From contig NZ_QQOA01000021.1 in the NCBI RefSeq assembly GCF_003443895.1, positions 62,001-126,000 on the forward strand: 64,000 nt of DNA, given 5' to 3'. The notes beneath the pieces are model-generated. The model did no database searches and was not told the origin of the DNA. It was given only the letters and a program-made list of their open reading frames with translations. The DNA is from Paraburkholderia phosphatilytica (lineage in GTDB: Bacteria > Pseudomonadota > Gammaproteobacteria > Burkholderiales > Burkholderiaceae). Shown here in pieces: positions 1 through 8,592 of the stretch. Position numbers and translations under genes: made by a program. Each line of letters starts with the position of its first letter. Within the stretch, counting starts at the first letter, position 1.

Positions 1-10
1 AAAAAGCGCG

Positions 11-1945
11 CTAGATCTCCACCCGCGCGCCCAGTTCGATCACGCGGTTCGCCGGCAGCTTCATATACGCTGCCACATTGCCGACGTTATGCAGCATCAC
101 CGCGAAGAGCCGCTCCCGCCATAACGCCATGCCCTTGCCGGCAGTCGGCACCACCGTCGCGCGGCTCAGGAAGTAGGACGTCTGCGTCGGATCGACGACG
201 AGCCCCGCCGACGAACAGGTTTCGAGCGCACGCGGCAGGTCCACTTCGTCCTTGAAGCCGTAGGTGATCGTCACCTGATAGCAGCCCTCGCCGAGCGGAT
301 GCACGGCCACCTGCTCGCGTCGCGGCACGTACGGCACTTCCTTCGTGTTGACGGTCAGGAATGCGACACATTCGTGAAAGACGCGGTTGTGCATCAGATT
401 GTTGATCAGCGCATGCGGCACGCCGTTCGGGTCGGGAGACAGGAAGATCGCGGTGCCGCCCACCCGCACCGGGCAATGCGCGAACAGCTTGTCGAGGAAC
501 GGCTTCAACGGCGTCGCACCCGCCCGCACCCGTGCCTCGGCCACCATCATCTGCCAGCCGCGTCCCCACGTCGCCATGACCGTGAAGATGAAGAGCCCGA
601 TCGCGAGCGGGAACCAGCCGCCCTGCACGATCTTCATCAGGTTCGCGGAGAAGAACGTCGCGTCGATCACGAAGAAGAACGCCGTTGCGCCGACGCACAG
701 CGCCCAGTTGTAGCGCCAGGCATAACGGATCACGAAGAACGTCAGGAAGGTCGTGATCAGCATCGTGCCAGTCACGGCGATGCCGTACGCGGAGCCGAGC
801 GCCGCCGACGAACCGAAGCCGACCACGGCCGCGACGACGGCGAGCAGCAGCGTCCAGTTGATGCCAGGCACGTACACCTGCCCCATCTCCTTCTCCGACG
901 TGTAGATCACGCTCATACGCGGCAGAAAGCCGAGCTGCATCGCCTGCTTCGTCATCGAATAGGTGCCGGAGATCACGGCCTGCGAAGCGATCACGGTCGA
1001 GATCGTCGCGAGCACGATCATCGGGTACAGCGCCCAGGTGGGAAACAGCAGATAGAACGGGTTTTGCACTGCAGCGGGCCGCGCAAGCAGCAGCGCGCCC
1101 TGGCCGAGATAGTTGAGCGCGAGCGCCGGGTACACGAGCCCGAACCACGTGACGCGGATCGGCTGCGCGCCGAAGTGCCCCATGTCCGCGTACAGCGCCT
1201 CGGCGCCCGTCAGCGACAGCACCACCGCCCCCAGCGCGACGAACGCGAGCCAGCGGTGACGTACGCAGAATGCGAGGCCCTCGAACGGATCGAGCGACAT
1301 CAGGATCGCCGGCGAATCGGCGATGTTCAACAGGCCGATCACGCCGATCACGACGAACCACAGCACCATCACCGGCCCGAACACCACGCCGATCCCGGCT
1401 GTGCCGTGCTTCTGCATCACGAAGAGCGTGATCAGCGCGGCAAGCGTGATCGGGATCACATAGGTCTTCAGCACGGGCGCCGCGACCTCGAGCCCTTCCA
1501 CCGCGCTCAGCACGGAAATGGCCGGTGTAATCACGCTGTCGCCGTAGAACAGCGCCGCTCCCATGATGCCGACGACGAGCAGCGCATGCCGCAGCTTCGG
1601 CCGGTTCGTTACCGACGAGGCCGCGAGCGCGAGCAGCGCCATGATGCCGCCTTCGCCGTGGTTGTTCGCGCGCAGGATCAGCGCAACGTATTTCAGCGAC
1701 ACGACGATCGTCAGCGACCAGACGATCAGCGAGACGATGCCGCGCACGTTCGCCGCGTTCATCGGCAGGCCGTTGGCCGGATCGAACACGGTCTGCAGCG
1801 TGTACAGCGGGCTCGTGCCGATGTCGCCGTACACGACGCCGAGCGCGGCCAGCGCGAGCGCGGGCAATGCGCGGCGGTGCGGGGTGGGATCGCCGGCTCC
1901 CGAGGTGGCCGATGGGTGCGGCGCATCCGATGTCTGCTCGCTCAT
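11..1945 (-). CDS. kup: Kup family potassium uptake protein
   Basis: Low-affinity K+/H+ symporter of the inner membrane. The 644-residue product has the family signature GDIGTSPLY at residues 40-48, about twelve hydrophobic segments, and a soluble C-terminal third, matching the usual Kup length. I chose the ATG at 1945 because a GGGAGA-type ribosome site lies just upstream and the next residues lead directly into the first membrane segment. A longer reading to 2194 would add an arginine-rich, non-conserved N-terminus. It stands alone and is divergent from the flavin monooxygenase gene at 2352. Family assignment is very secure; the ion specificity is from the family. Confidence 0.95.
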   Translation of the reverse strand: MSEQTSDAPHPSATSGAGDPTPHRRALPALALAALGVVYGDIGTSPLYTLQTVFDPANGLPMNAANVRGIVSLIVWSLTIVVSLKYVALILRANNHGEGGIMALLALAASSVTNRPKLRHALLVVGIMGAALFYGDSVITPAISVLSAVEGLEVAAPVLKTYVIPITLAALITLFVMQKHGTAGIGVVFGPVMVLWFVVIGVIGLLNIADSPAILMSLDPFEGLAFCVRHRWLAFVALGAVVLSLTGAEALYADMGHFGAQPIRVTWFGLVYPALALNYLGQGALLLARPAAVQNPFYLLFPTWALYPMIVLATISTVIASQAVISGTYSMTKQAMQLGFLPRMSVIYTSEKEMGQVYVPGINWTLLLAVVAAVVGFGSSAALGSAYGIAVTGTMLITTFLTFFVIRYAWRYNWALCVGATAFFFVIDATFFSANLMKIVQGGWFPLAIGLFIFTVMATWGRGWQMMVAEARVRAGATPLKPFLDKLFAHCPVRVGGTAIFLSPDPNGVPHALINNLMHNRVFHECVAFLTVNTKEVPYVPRREQVAVHPLGEGCYQVTITYGFKDEVDLPRALETCSSAGLVVDPTQTSYFLSRATVVPTAGKGMALWRERLFAVMLHNVGNVAAYMKLPANRVIELGARVEI

Positions 1946-2351
1946 CTCTGTCTCCCTGACGGACGTCTCCTGCCGCGCGGCCCGAGTGGCGGGCATCGCG
2001 CGCGGATGCAGGCCGCCAGCACGGGCGGCCCTTCGATCGTTGCGGGCCGGCAGCCTGCTGAAAGCCTGTGCCCAGAATATTGAACGTCGTGTCTCGTCGA
2101 TTGAACGAAGTATAGGAAAGCAAGCGCGCGAGCGTGTGGCCGGCGCTGAACCAGACACGTCGCGCCGTATGTGCGAACGCACAATGAATGGCACAGCGAC
2201 TCGTTCAGCGCGGATTCAAACATGCAATTCCGATATGTTTATCGACAATCAATATTTAAGCGTTGCATGGCCCGGTGTTAACCTGCACGTCACCCGGAAG
2301 GCCTCCTGCGCCTTCCCTTCCGTATCCGACATGCGTCCACCGGGAGCCATC
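1946..2351. promoter_or_regulatory. Divergent promoter region between kup and the monooxygenase gene
   Basis: This 406-bp gap between divergent genes has no convincing gene. It is AT-richer around 2210-2270, where the 45-bp element at 2225-2269 lies. I see no riboswitch-like structure. It presumably carries the kup promoter near 1950-2100 and a sulfur-responsive promoter nearer 2270-2350. Confidence 0.5.
2225..2269 (+). promoter_or_regulatory. 45-bp element, copy 1 (probable regulator site)
   Basis: Compared with 15195-15239, this stretch matches at 34 of 45 positions without gaps. The outer blocks are almost identical (CAATT-CGATATGTTTAT, then TATTTA-GC-TTGCATG) and the 10-bp spacer between them is not conserved. 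It lies 83-127 bp upstream of the GTG at 2352. Conserved halves around a free spacer are what a LysR-type tetramer site looks like. CysB/SsuR-type control of sulfonate genes is known in Burkholderia, so such a regulator is my best guess. Confidence 0.6.
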
Positions 2352-3428
2352 GTGAGCGTCGAATTCATCGGCATGATCCAGCCGCAGAAAGTATCCGAGA
2401 CCCACCTCGCACAGGGACCGGCAATCGACATCGGCTATCTGCGCCGCTTTGCGCAGGCGCACGAAGCGGCCGGCTTCGACCGGGTTCTCGTGCCCTACCA
2501 TTCGACGAGCCCCGACGCGATGCTGACGGTCGCCTATGCGGCGAGCGTCACGTCGAGAGTGCATTTCATGCTCGCGCATCGGCCCGGCTTCGTTGCGCCG
2601 ACGCTGGCCGCGCGTCAGATCGCCACACTCGACCAGCTGTCGGGCGGGCGCCTCGCGGTGCACTTCATTTCGGGCGGCAGCGACAGCGAGCAGCGGCGCG
2701 ATGGCGATTTTCTGTCACATGACGAACGCTATGCCCGTACCGACGAATATCTGCACGTGCTGCGCCGCGTCTGGACGGAATCGCGTCCATTCGATCACGA
2801 CGGTCGCTTCTATCGCTTCGAGCAGGCATTCTCCGAAGTGAAGCCGAAGCAGACGCCGCATGTGCCGATCTACTTCGGCGGCGCGTCGGCGCCTGCGATC
2901 GAAGTGGCCGGCAAACACGCGGACGTCTACGCGCTATGGGGCGAATCGAAGCAGCAGGTGCTCGAACAGGTGACGCGCGTACGCGCCGAGGCCGCGAAAC
3001 ACGGCCGCAGCGTGCGCTTCTCGGTGTCGTTCCGGCCCATCCTTGCCGACACCGAACAGGCCGCGTGGGAACGCGCCGAACACATCCTGGACGAGACGCG
3101 GCGCCTGCGCGCTGAACAGGGGCTTGATACCGGTGCGCCGCAGCAAAGCGAAGGCGCGCGCCGGTTGCTGGCCGCGGCCGGCGACGGCGTGCGCGCCGAC
3201 GAGCGCCTGTGGACCGCGGTCGCGAAGGAGATTGGCGGGCGCTCGAATTCGACCGCGCTGGTCGGTACGCCCGCGCAGGTTGCAGAGACGCTCGCCGACT
3301 ATCACGCGCTGGGTGTGACGACCTTCCTGATCCGCGGCTTCGATCCGCTCGAAGATGCGATCGACTATGGCCGCGAGCTGATTCCCGCCACGCGCGAACT
3401 GACTTCGCAGGCGCGCCGCGCTGCATGA
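2352..3428 (+). CDS. LLM-class flavin-dependent monooxygenase (SsuD-like)
   Basis: Predicted FMNH2-dependent oxygenase of the bacterial luciferase-like family, 358 residues, closest in pattern to alkanesulfonate monooxygenase SsuD (cytoplasmic, C-S bond cleavage releasing sulfite). Shared blocks include GYLRRFAQAHEAAGFDRVLVP, the P-T-x-AARQ-ATLDQLSGGR stretch near 95-115, and YFGG near 175. The equivalent of the SsuD cysteine (GRSCEDAW) reads STSPDAM, so the cysteine is missing. The GTG at 2352 is preferred: GGGAG precedes it and the paralog at 9842 begins with the same MSVEFIG. No flavin reductase gene (ssuE) is next to it. The exact substrate is not readable from sequence. Confidence 0.85.
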   Translation: MSVEFIGMIQPQKVSETHLAQGPAIDIGYLRRFAQAHEAAGFDRVLVPYHSTSPDAMLTVAYAASVTSRVHFMLAHRPGFVAPTLAARQIATLDQLSGGRLAVHFISGGSDSEQRRDGDFLSHDERYARTDEYLHVLRRVWTESRPFDHDGRFYRFEQAFSEVKPKQTPHVPIYFGGASAPAIEVAGKHADVYALWGESKQQVLEQVTRVRAEAAKHGRSVRFSVSFRPILADTEQAAWERAEHILDETRRLRAEQGLDTGAPQQSEGARRLLAAAGDGVRADERLWTAVAKEIGGRSNSTALVGTPAQVAETLADYHALGVTTFLIRGFDPLEDAIDYGRELIPATRELTSQARRAA

Positions 3429-3468
3429 ACGCTCACGCCGCCACGACACACTGCCGAGGACCCGCATC

Positions 3469-4281
3469 ATGAGCACCACGCTTGCCGCACCGCGCGCCGT
3501 CGCGCTGCGCGATACGCCGATCCGCAAGTTCTGGTTCGACGAGACGCCGCCGCGCGGCAGCATCGCGGACGAACGCCGTCATCGGCAGACCCGTCTTGCC
3601 GCCGCGTTTCGTCTGTTCGCGCAGCGCGGTTTCGACCAGGGACTGGCCGGCCACATCACCGCGCGCGATCCCGAATGGACCGACCACTTCTGGGTCAATC
3701 CGCTCGGCAAACATTTCTCGCGCATTCGCGTATCGGATCTGCTGCTCGTCAATCATCGCGGCGAGATCGTCGTCGGCGAAGGGCCGCTGAATCAGGCCGC
3801 GTTCGCGATCCATGCCGCGATTCACGCGGCACGCCCCGACGTGATCGCCGCCGCGCACACGCATTCGCTGTACGGCAAGGCCTGGTCGACGCTGGGCCGC
3901 ACGCTCGATCCGCTGACCCAGGATGCGTGCTCGTTCTATGAAGACCACGCGCTCTTCGACGACTTCCAGGGCGTCGTGCTCGACACCAGCGAAGGCGCGC
4001 GCATCGCCGATGCGCTCGGCGACCGCAAGGCCGCGATCCTGAAGAACCACGGCATCCTGACGGTCGGCCCGACGGTCGAAGCGGCGGCATGGTGGTATAT
4101 CGCGCTCGACAACGCGTGCCACACGCAACTGCTCGCCGAGAGCGCGGGCACGCCGCAACGTATCCCGCACGATATCGCCGCGGACACGCACGAGCGCGTC
4201 GGACGCCCAGGCGGCGCGCTGCATGCGTTCGAGAGCCTGTACGAAGGGCTCGTCGAAGCGGAACCGGACCTGCTCGACTGA
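3469..4281 (+). CDS. Class II aldolase/adducin family protein
   Basis: A 270-residue protein of the zinc-dependent class II aldolase/adducin fold (fuculose-phosphate aldolase, MtnB dehydratase and relatives). The metal-binding histidines are visible in AAHTHS (about residue 128) and NHGILT (about 192), and an acidic-flanked GEGPLNQAAF segment precedes them. The ATG follows a GAGG ribosome site. It overlaps the thiol dioxygenase gene by one base (TGATG) and is 40 bp behind the monooxygenase, so it probably belongs to that operon. It may cleave or dehydrate a sulfur-containing hydroxy compound; that is inference from context. Confidence 0.85.
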   Translation: MSTTLAAPRAVALRDTPIRKFWFDETPPRGSIADERRHRQTRLAAAFRLFAQRGFDQGLAGHITARDPEWTDHFWVNPLGKHFSRIRVSDLLLVNHRGEIVVGEGPLNQAAFAIHAAIHAARPDVIAAAHTHSLYGKAWSTLGRTLDPLTQDACSFYEDHALFDDFQGVVLDTSEGARIADALGDRKAAILKNHGILTVGPTVEAAAWWYIALDNACHTQLLAESAGTPQRIPHDIAADTHERVGRPGGALHAFESLYEGLVEAEPDLLD

Positions 4282-4886
4282 TGGGCGTCGATGCATTGCA
4301 GCGCCTGCGCGGCTTCATCGGCGAAATCGCGACGCTCGTCGATACCGCGCCGGACGAAACGACGCTGATCGAACAGGGCAAGGCTTCGCTCGCGCAACTC
4401 GTCGCCGTCGATGACTGGCTGCCCGCTGCGTACGCGCAACCGTCGCCCGAGCGCTACCAGCAATTCCTGCTGTACGCGGATGCGCGGCAGCGCTTTTCGG
4501 TGGTGAGCTTCGTCTGGGGGCCCGGGCAGCGCACGCCGGTCCACGATCACACCGTGTGGGGATTGATCGGCGTGCTGCGCGGCGCGGAACGCGCGCAGGC
4601 GTATCGTCGCGACGAACACGGCGCGCTCCTCGCCGCGGGCCCGGAAGCGCTGCTCGAACGCGGCGACGTCGAAGCCGTATCGCCCGCGCTCGGCGACGTG
4701 CACCGCGTGAGCAACGCGTACGACGACCGCGTGTCGATCAGCATCCACGTGTATGGTGCAAACATCGGCGCGGTGGAGCGCTACGTCTATCCTGAAGACG
4801 GCCCGCCGAAACGCTTCATCTCCGGCTACTCGAACGATACGCTTCCCAATCTCTGGCATTTCCCCAAGGACCATCGGCAGTCATGA
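4281..4886 (+). CDS. Cupin thiol dioxygenase, 3-mercaptopropionate dioxygenase type
   Basis: Mononuclear Fe(II) thiol dioxygenase of 201 residues that should oxidise a small thiol to a sulfinate with O2. The facial triad is H88, H90 (PVHDH) and H141 (GDVHRVSN). The Ser-His-Tyr outer-sphere triad is S154, H156, Y158. Residue 94 is glycine where mammalian cysteine dioxygenase has the crosslinked cysteine. Together these favour the bacterial 3-mercaptopropionate dioxygenase subgroup over true cysteine dioxygenase. It is translationally coupled on both sides: TGATG with the aldolase and ATGA with the rhodanese. Family is secure; preferred thiol is inferred. Confidence 0.88.
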   Translation: MGVDALQRLRGFIGEIATLVDTAPDETTLIEQGKASLAQLVAVDDWLPAAYAQPSPERYQQFLLYADARQRFSVVSFVWGPGQRTPVHDHTVWGLIGVLRGAERAQAYRRDEHGALLAAGPEALLERGDVEAVSPALGDVHRVSNAYDDRVSISIHVYGANIGAVERYVYPEDGPPKRFISGYSNDTLPNLWHFPKDHRQS

Positions 4887-6496
4887 GCTCATTTCCCCTG
4901 CGTACGTTCGCCGACGTGCGCGACGCGCTGCTCGCGAAACGCGAAATCGCACTGCTCGACGTGCGCGAAGAAGATCCGCACGCGCAATCGCATCCGCTGT
5001 TCGCCGCTAACCTGCCGCTGGCAAAGCTCGAACTCGAAGCATGGACGCGCCTGCCGCGTCGCAGCGTGCCGATCGTGCTGCTCGATGCGGGCGAAGGCTT
5101 CGCCGAGCGCGCGGCCGTGAAGCTCGTCGAGCTTGGCTATAGCGACGTCTCGTTGCTCGAAGGCGGCCTCGACGGCTGGATCCGCGCGGGCGGCGAAACG
5201 TTTCGCGACGTCAACGTGCCGAGCAAGGCGTTCGGCGAATTCGTCGAAGCGCAACGTCACACGCCGTCGCTGTCCGCCGAAGCGGTCGATGCGCTGCTCG
5301 CGAGCGGCGACGACATCGTGGTGCTCGACGCTCGCCGCTTCGACGAGTATCGGACGATGAACATTCCCGGCAGCGTCAGCGTGCCAGGCGGCGAACTCGT
5401 GCTGCGCGCCCGCGCGCTCGCGCCGGACCCTGCCACACGCGTGATCGTGAACTGCGCGGGCCGTACGCGCAGCATCATCGGCGCGCAATCGCTCGTGAAC
5501 GCAGGTCTGCCGAATCCGGTCGCGGCGCTGCGCAACGGCACGATCGGCTGGACGCTCGCGGGGCAAACGCTCGAACACGGCAGCGCACGGCAGTTCGATC
5601 TTTCGGCGGGACGCGACGATCGCACGCTCGCGCAGTCGCGCGACCACGCGCACGCGCTCGCCGCGCGCGCCGGCGTCAAACGCACGACGCTCGACGAAGC
5701 GGCGCGCTGGGCGAGCGATCCGTCCCGCACCACGTATCGCTTCGACGTCCGCACGCCGGCCGAGTACGAACGCGCGCACGCACCCGGTTTTCAGGGCGCG
5801 CCAGGCGGCCAGCTCGTGCAGGAAACGGAGATGTTCGCGCCGGTACGCGGCGCGCGCATCGTGCTGTTCGACGACGACGGCGTGCGCGCGAACATGACGG
5901 CATCATGGCTCGCGCAGATGAATATCGAAGCGTACGTGATCGGCGAAGACGTGCCGGCGTCCGCGCTTCGAGAGACGGGTCCGTGGCGCGGTCCTCGCCC
6001 ACCTGCGCCAGCAGGGCAGCAGACCGTCGATGCTCCGGCGCTTGCTTCGCTCCTCGCCGATCCGGCGCATGGCGTGCTGGTGCTCGACGTGACGTCGAGC
6101 GCGAATCACGTGAAGGCGCATATACCCGGCGCGCACTGGATTCTCCGTTCGCGCCTGCGCCATGCATTCGACGACCTGCGCGCGCTGCCCGACGCAAAGC
6201 GCTACGTGCTGACCTGTGCGAGCAGCGCGCTCGCCGCGTACGTCGCGCCCGAACTGGCGGCGTTGACGGGCAAGCCCGTGCAGGTGCTGGAAGGCGGCAC
6301 GGCGGCGTGGATAGCCGCGGGACAGCCGGTGGAAAGCGGCGACACGCATCTCGCGTCACCGCGCATCGATCGCTATCGCCGGCCGTATGAGGGCACCGAC
6401 AACGCGCGCGAAGCGATGAATGCGTACCTGGAGTGGGAATACGGGCTCGTCGCGCAACTGGAGCGCGACGGCACGCACGGGTTCTTCGTGATCTGA
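4883..6496 (+). CDS. Four-domain rhodanese-related sulfurtransferase
   Basis: A 537-residue protein of four tandem rhodanese domains (about 10-110, 130-235, 265-365 and 380-490). The active-site loop cysteine is present in domain 2 (NCAGRTRS) and domain 4 (TCASSALA), while domains 1 (LDAGEGFAE) and 3 (FDDDGVRAN) lack it. It is therefore built as two inactive-active pairs. Rhodaneses carry sulfane sulfur as a cysteine persulfide and pass it to cyanide, thiols or protein acceptors. Its start overlaps the thiol dioxygenase stop by four bases, so the two are co-translated. No signal peptide is seen, so it is probably cytoplasmic. Confidence 0.9.
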   Translation: MSSFPLRTFADVRDALLAKREIALLDVREEDPHAQSHPLFAANLPLAKLELEAWTRLPRRSVPIVLLDAGEGFAERAAVKLVELGYSDVSLLEGGLDGWIRAGGETFRDVNVPSKAFGEFVEAQRHTPSLSAEAVDALLASGDDIVVLDARRFDEYRTMNIPGSVSVPGGELVLRARALAPDPATRVIVNCAGRTRSIIGAQSLVNAGLPNPVAALRNGTIGWTLAGQTLEHGSARQFDLSAGRDDRTLAQSRDHAHALAARAGVKRTTLDEAARWASDPSRTTYRFDVRTPAEYERAHAPGFQGAPGGQLVQETEMFAPVRGARIVLFDDDGVRANMTASWLAQMNIEAYVIGEDVPASALRETGPWRGPRPPAPAGQQTVDAPALASLLADPAHGVLVLDVTSSANHVKAHIPGAHWILRSRLRHAFDDLRALPDAKRYVLTCASSALAAYVAPELAALTGKPVQVLEGGTAAWIAAGQPVESGDTHLASPRIDRYRRPYEGTDNAREAMNAYLEWEYGLVAQLERDGTHGFFVI

Positions 6497-6511
6497 AGCG
6501 GCGCGCGAGAC

Positions 6512-7423
6512 TTACGCGGCGCGTGCCGCGCGTGCCGTATCGAAGCTCGACGCGATGCTCGCGGACAGCACCGCGAGCGCCTGCTGCAGCTTGCCGAGCG
6601 TGCGCGAGTGCAGCATCCACACCGCGATCTCCGGGCGAAAGTCGCTGACGTTTACGACGTCGAGCGCGGCCGTGTGCTGACTGGTCCTGAGGAGCGGTAC
6701 CGGCACGAGGCCAAGCCCGGCGCCCTGCGCGACGAGCGCGAGCTGCAGGTCCGTGCCGAACGTTTCGAGGTTCAGCTTCAGTGCGAGCCCGTTCGCCGCG
6801 AGCGCATGCTGCAGCCCCGCGCGAAAACCGCAGCCGTCCGGATTGAGCACCCAGCCATAAGGCTCGCACTCGGCAAGCGAGTACGGCCTGCGCTTCATGC
6901 TGCCCTTGCGCGCGACGACCGCCAGCTTCAGCGCGCCGAGCGCCTGCGACCCGATCGATTCGGCAAACGAACGGTTGCCGGGCATCAGCGCGACGGCAGC
7001 GTCGAGCATGCCGTCCTGCAACTGTTGCAGCAACTGCGCGCCCCACCCCGTCGACACACGCATCTGCAACGCGGGATGCGTGTGCTTCACTTCGCCGAGC
7101 GCATCGACGAGCGCGACGTCCGCCACGGTCTGCGCGACGCCGATACGCAACGTGCCGGCGAGCGGCGCATCGGTTGCGACCAGATCGCGCAGCGCATCGA
7201 CCTCGCGCACGATCTCGCAGCACTGCCGGTACACAGCGAGGCCCATCGGCGTCGCACGCAGCGGCTTCGTGTTGCGATCGAGCAGCTCGACGCCCAACGC
7301 CTCCTCGAAGTTCTGCACGCGACGCGTAACCGCGGGCTGCGTCAGACCGAGCGTGTCGGCGGCCTGGCTTAGCGACTGCGCGCGCACGACAGCGACGAAC
7401 GCCTCGACTTCATCGAATTTCAT
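6512..7423 (-). CDS. LysR-family transcriptional regulator
   Basis: A 303-residue LysR-type regulator with an N-terminal winged helix-turn-helix (AADTLGLTQPAVTRRVQNFE, about residues 20-40) and a periplasmic-binding-like effector domain. The ATG at 7423 is chosen because AGGAAGGAG lies upstream and MKFDEVEAF is a typical LysR start; longer readings add non-homologous residues. It is convergent with the rhodanese gene 15 bp away and divergent from the SsuA-like gene at 7638, which it probably controls. It does not look like CysB. Confidence 0.92.
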   Translation of the reverse strand: MKFDEVEAFVAVVRAQSLSQAADTLGLTQPAVTRRVQNFEEALGVELLDRNTKPLRATPMGLAVYRQCCEIVREVDALRDLVATDAPLAGTLRIGVAQTVADVALVDALGEVKHTHPALQMRVSTGWGAQLLQQLQDGMLDAAVALMPGNRSFAESIGSQALGALKLAVVARKGSMKRRPYSLAECEPYGWVLNPDGCGFRAGLQHALAANGLALKLNLETFGTDLQLALVAQGAGLGLVPVPLLRTSQHTAALDVVNVSDFRPEIAVWMLHSRTLGKLQQALAVLSASIASSFDTARAARAA

Positions 7424-7556
7424 CGAACGGTCTGCTCCTTCCTGATGGGTCACACTGTGCGACATCTGCATGCGCGATGCCGGCAAAGGTAGCGCAGAAA
7501 CCGGGTTATCGTCCAGCGCGTTTCGCTCGCCGCGTGCATTTCCTTTTCGCATATTT

Positions 7557-7573
7557 GCATAGAAGAACAATGC
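7557..7573. promoter_or_regulatory. Putative LysR operator
   Basis: An inverted repeat GCAT-N9-ATGC sits in an AT-rich patch between the divergent lysR and binding-protein genes, 65-81 bp before the ATG at 7638. Position and shape fit a LysR recognition site. The TTGCAT half (7555-7560) is also found in the two 45-bp elements. The arms are short, so this is tentative. Confidence 0.4.
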
Positions 7574-7637
7574 GTTTGATTAATGACAGCGCGCTGCGTA
7601 TCGTGGACTTTCTTCAGTCTTTCATGCCGTCCTGCCG

Positions 7638-8555
7638 ATGCGTTTATCTCTCGCTCTTCTCGTTGCCCTCGCCCTCTCTCACGCCGCGTTCGCGCAGACC
7701 ACCTTGAAGGTCGGCGACCAGCAGTTCCAGACGCGCGGCATCCTCGAAGCGTCCGGTCAGCTGAAGGATCTGCCGTACAAGGTGGAGTGGTACAACTTCC
7801 CTGCCGCGCAGCCGCTCGGCGAAGCGCTGAATGCCGGCGCAATCGATCTCGGCGGCCTCGGCGATGCGCCGCTGATCTTTGCGTATGCCGCTGGAGCACG
7901 CGTGCGCGCGGTGGCCGCCACGCGCACGCAGCCGGTCGATCTCGCGATCATCGTGCCGCCGGACTCGCCGATCCATAGCGCCGCGGATCTCAAGGGCAAA
8001 CGCATCGCGACGACGCGCGGCTCGATCGGCCACTACCTGCTGATCTCGACGCTCGAACGCGCGCATCTGAAGCCGTCCGACGTGTCGGTGCACTTCATGC
8101 AGCCCGCGGACGCCAAGGCCGCACTCGCGACTGGCGACGTCGACGCGTGGTCCACCTGGGACCCGTACGTCGCGCTGGGTGAACTGCGCGACCACGACCG
8201 CAGCATCGCGAACGGCGTCGGCGTGTCGTCGGGTCTCAGCTTCGAAGCCGCCACCGACGATTCCATCCAGCATCATCGCGCGGAGATCGCCGACTTTCTG
8301 AAGCGTGTGGCAGCTGGACAGCGCTGGGCGCTCGATCATCCGGACGAGGTGGCCGCGATGCAGTCGCGCGTCACCGGCCTGCCGGTGGACGTGCTGAAGG
8401 TCGTCTACCAGCGCGGCAACATTCATCCGGTCGCGATCGACGACAGTGTGATCGCCGAGCAGCAGAAGACCGCCGACACCTACCACCGCGCGGACGTGAT
8501 CCGGACGCCGCTCGATGTCACGCCGAGCTTCGACAAGGAGTTCAGCGCGCAGTGA
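7638..8555 (+). CDS. Sulfonate-type ABC transporter substrate-binding protein (SsuA/TauA-like)
   Basis: A 305-residue periplasmic binding protein with a short Sec signal peptide (MRLSLALLVALALSHAAFA, cut near residue 19-20). The mature part resembles SsuA: an LKVGDQ start, a GALNAGAIDLG-like segment near residue 75, the DLKGKRIATTRGS segment near 120, and WSTWDPYVA near 172. It presumably captures an aliphatic sulfonate or related sulfur compound. No ABC ATPase or permease follows directly, so it may use the transporter at 12166-14075 or one outside the window. Probably first gene of an operon with the two flavoproteins downstream. Confidence 0.87.
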   Translation: MRLSLALLVALALSHAAFAQTTLKVGDQQFQTRGILEASGQLKDLPYKVEWYNFPAAQPLGEALNAGAIDLGGLGDAPLIFAYAAGARVRAVAATRTQPVDLAIIVPPDSPIHSAADLKGKRIATTRGSIGHYLLISTLERAHLKPSDVSVHFMQPADAKAALATGDVDAWSTWDPYVALGELRDHDRSIANGVGVSSGLSFEAATDDSIQHHRAEIADFLKRVAAGQRWALDHPDEVAAMQSRVTGLPVDVLKVVYQRGNIHPVAIDDSVIAEQQKTADTYHRADVIRTPLDVTPSFDKEFSAQ

Positions 8556-8592
8556 TGCAGCGCGGAGAACTCGACCACAGAGAACCGACACG

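Noticed and set aside
87..2123. Long open frames antisense or out of frame within kup
   Set aside because: Arginine/alanine-rich shadow translations typical of GC-rich DNA; the minus-strand frame at 11-1945 is clearly kup.
1563..2351. Long N-terminal extension of the monooxygenase
   Set aside because: It runs antisense through kup; the paralog start at 9842 supports the GTG at 2352.
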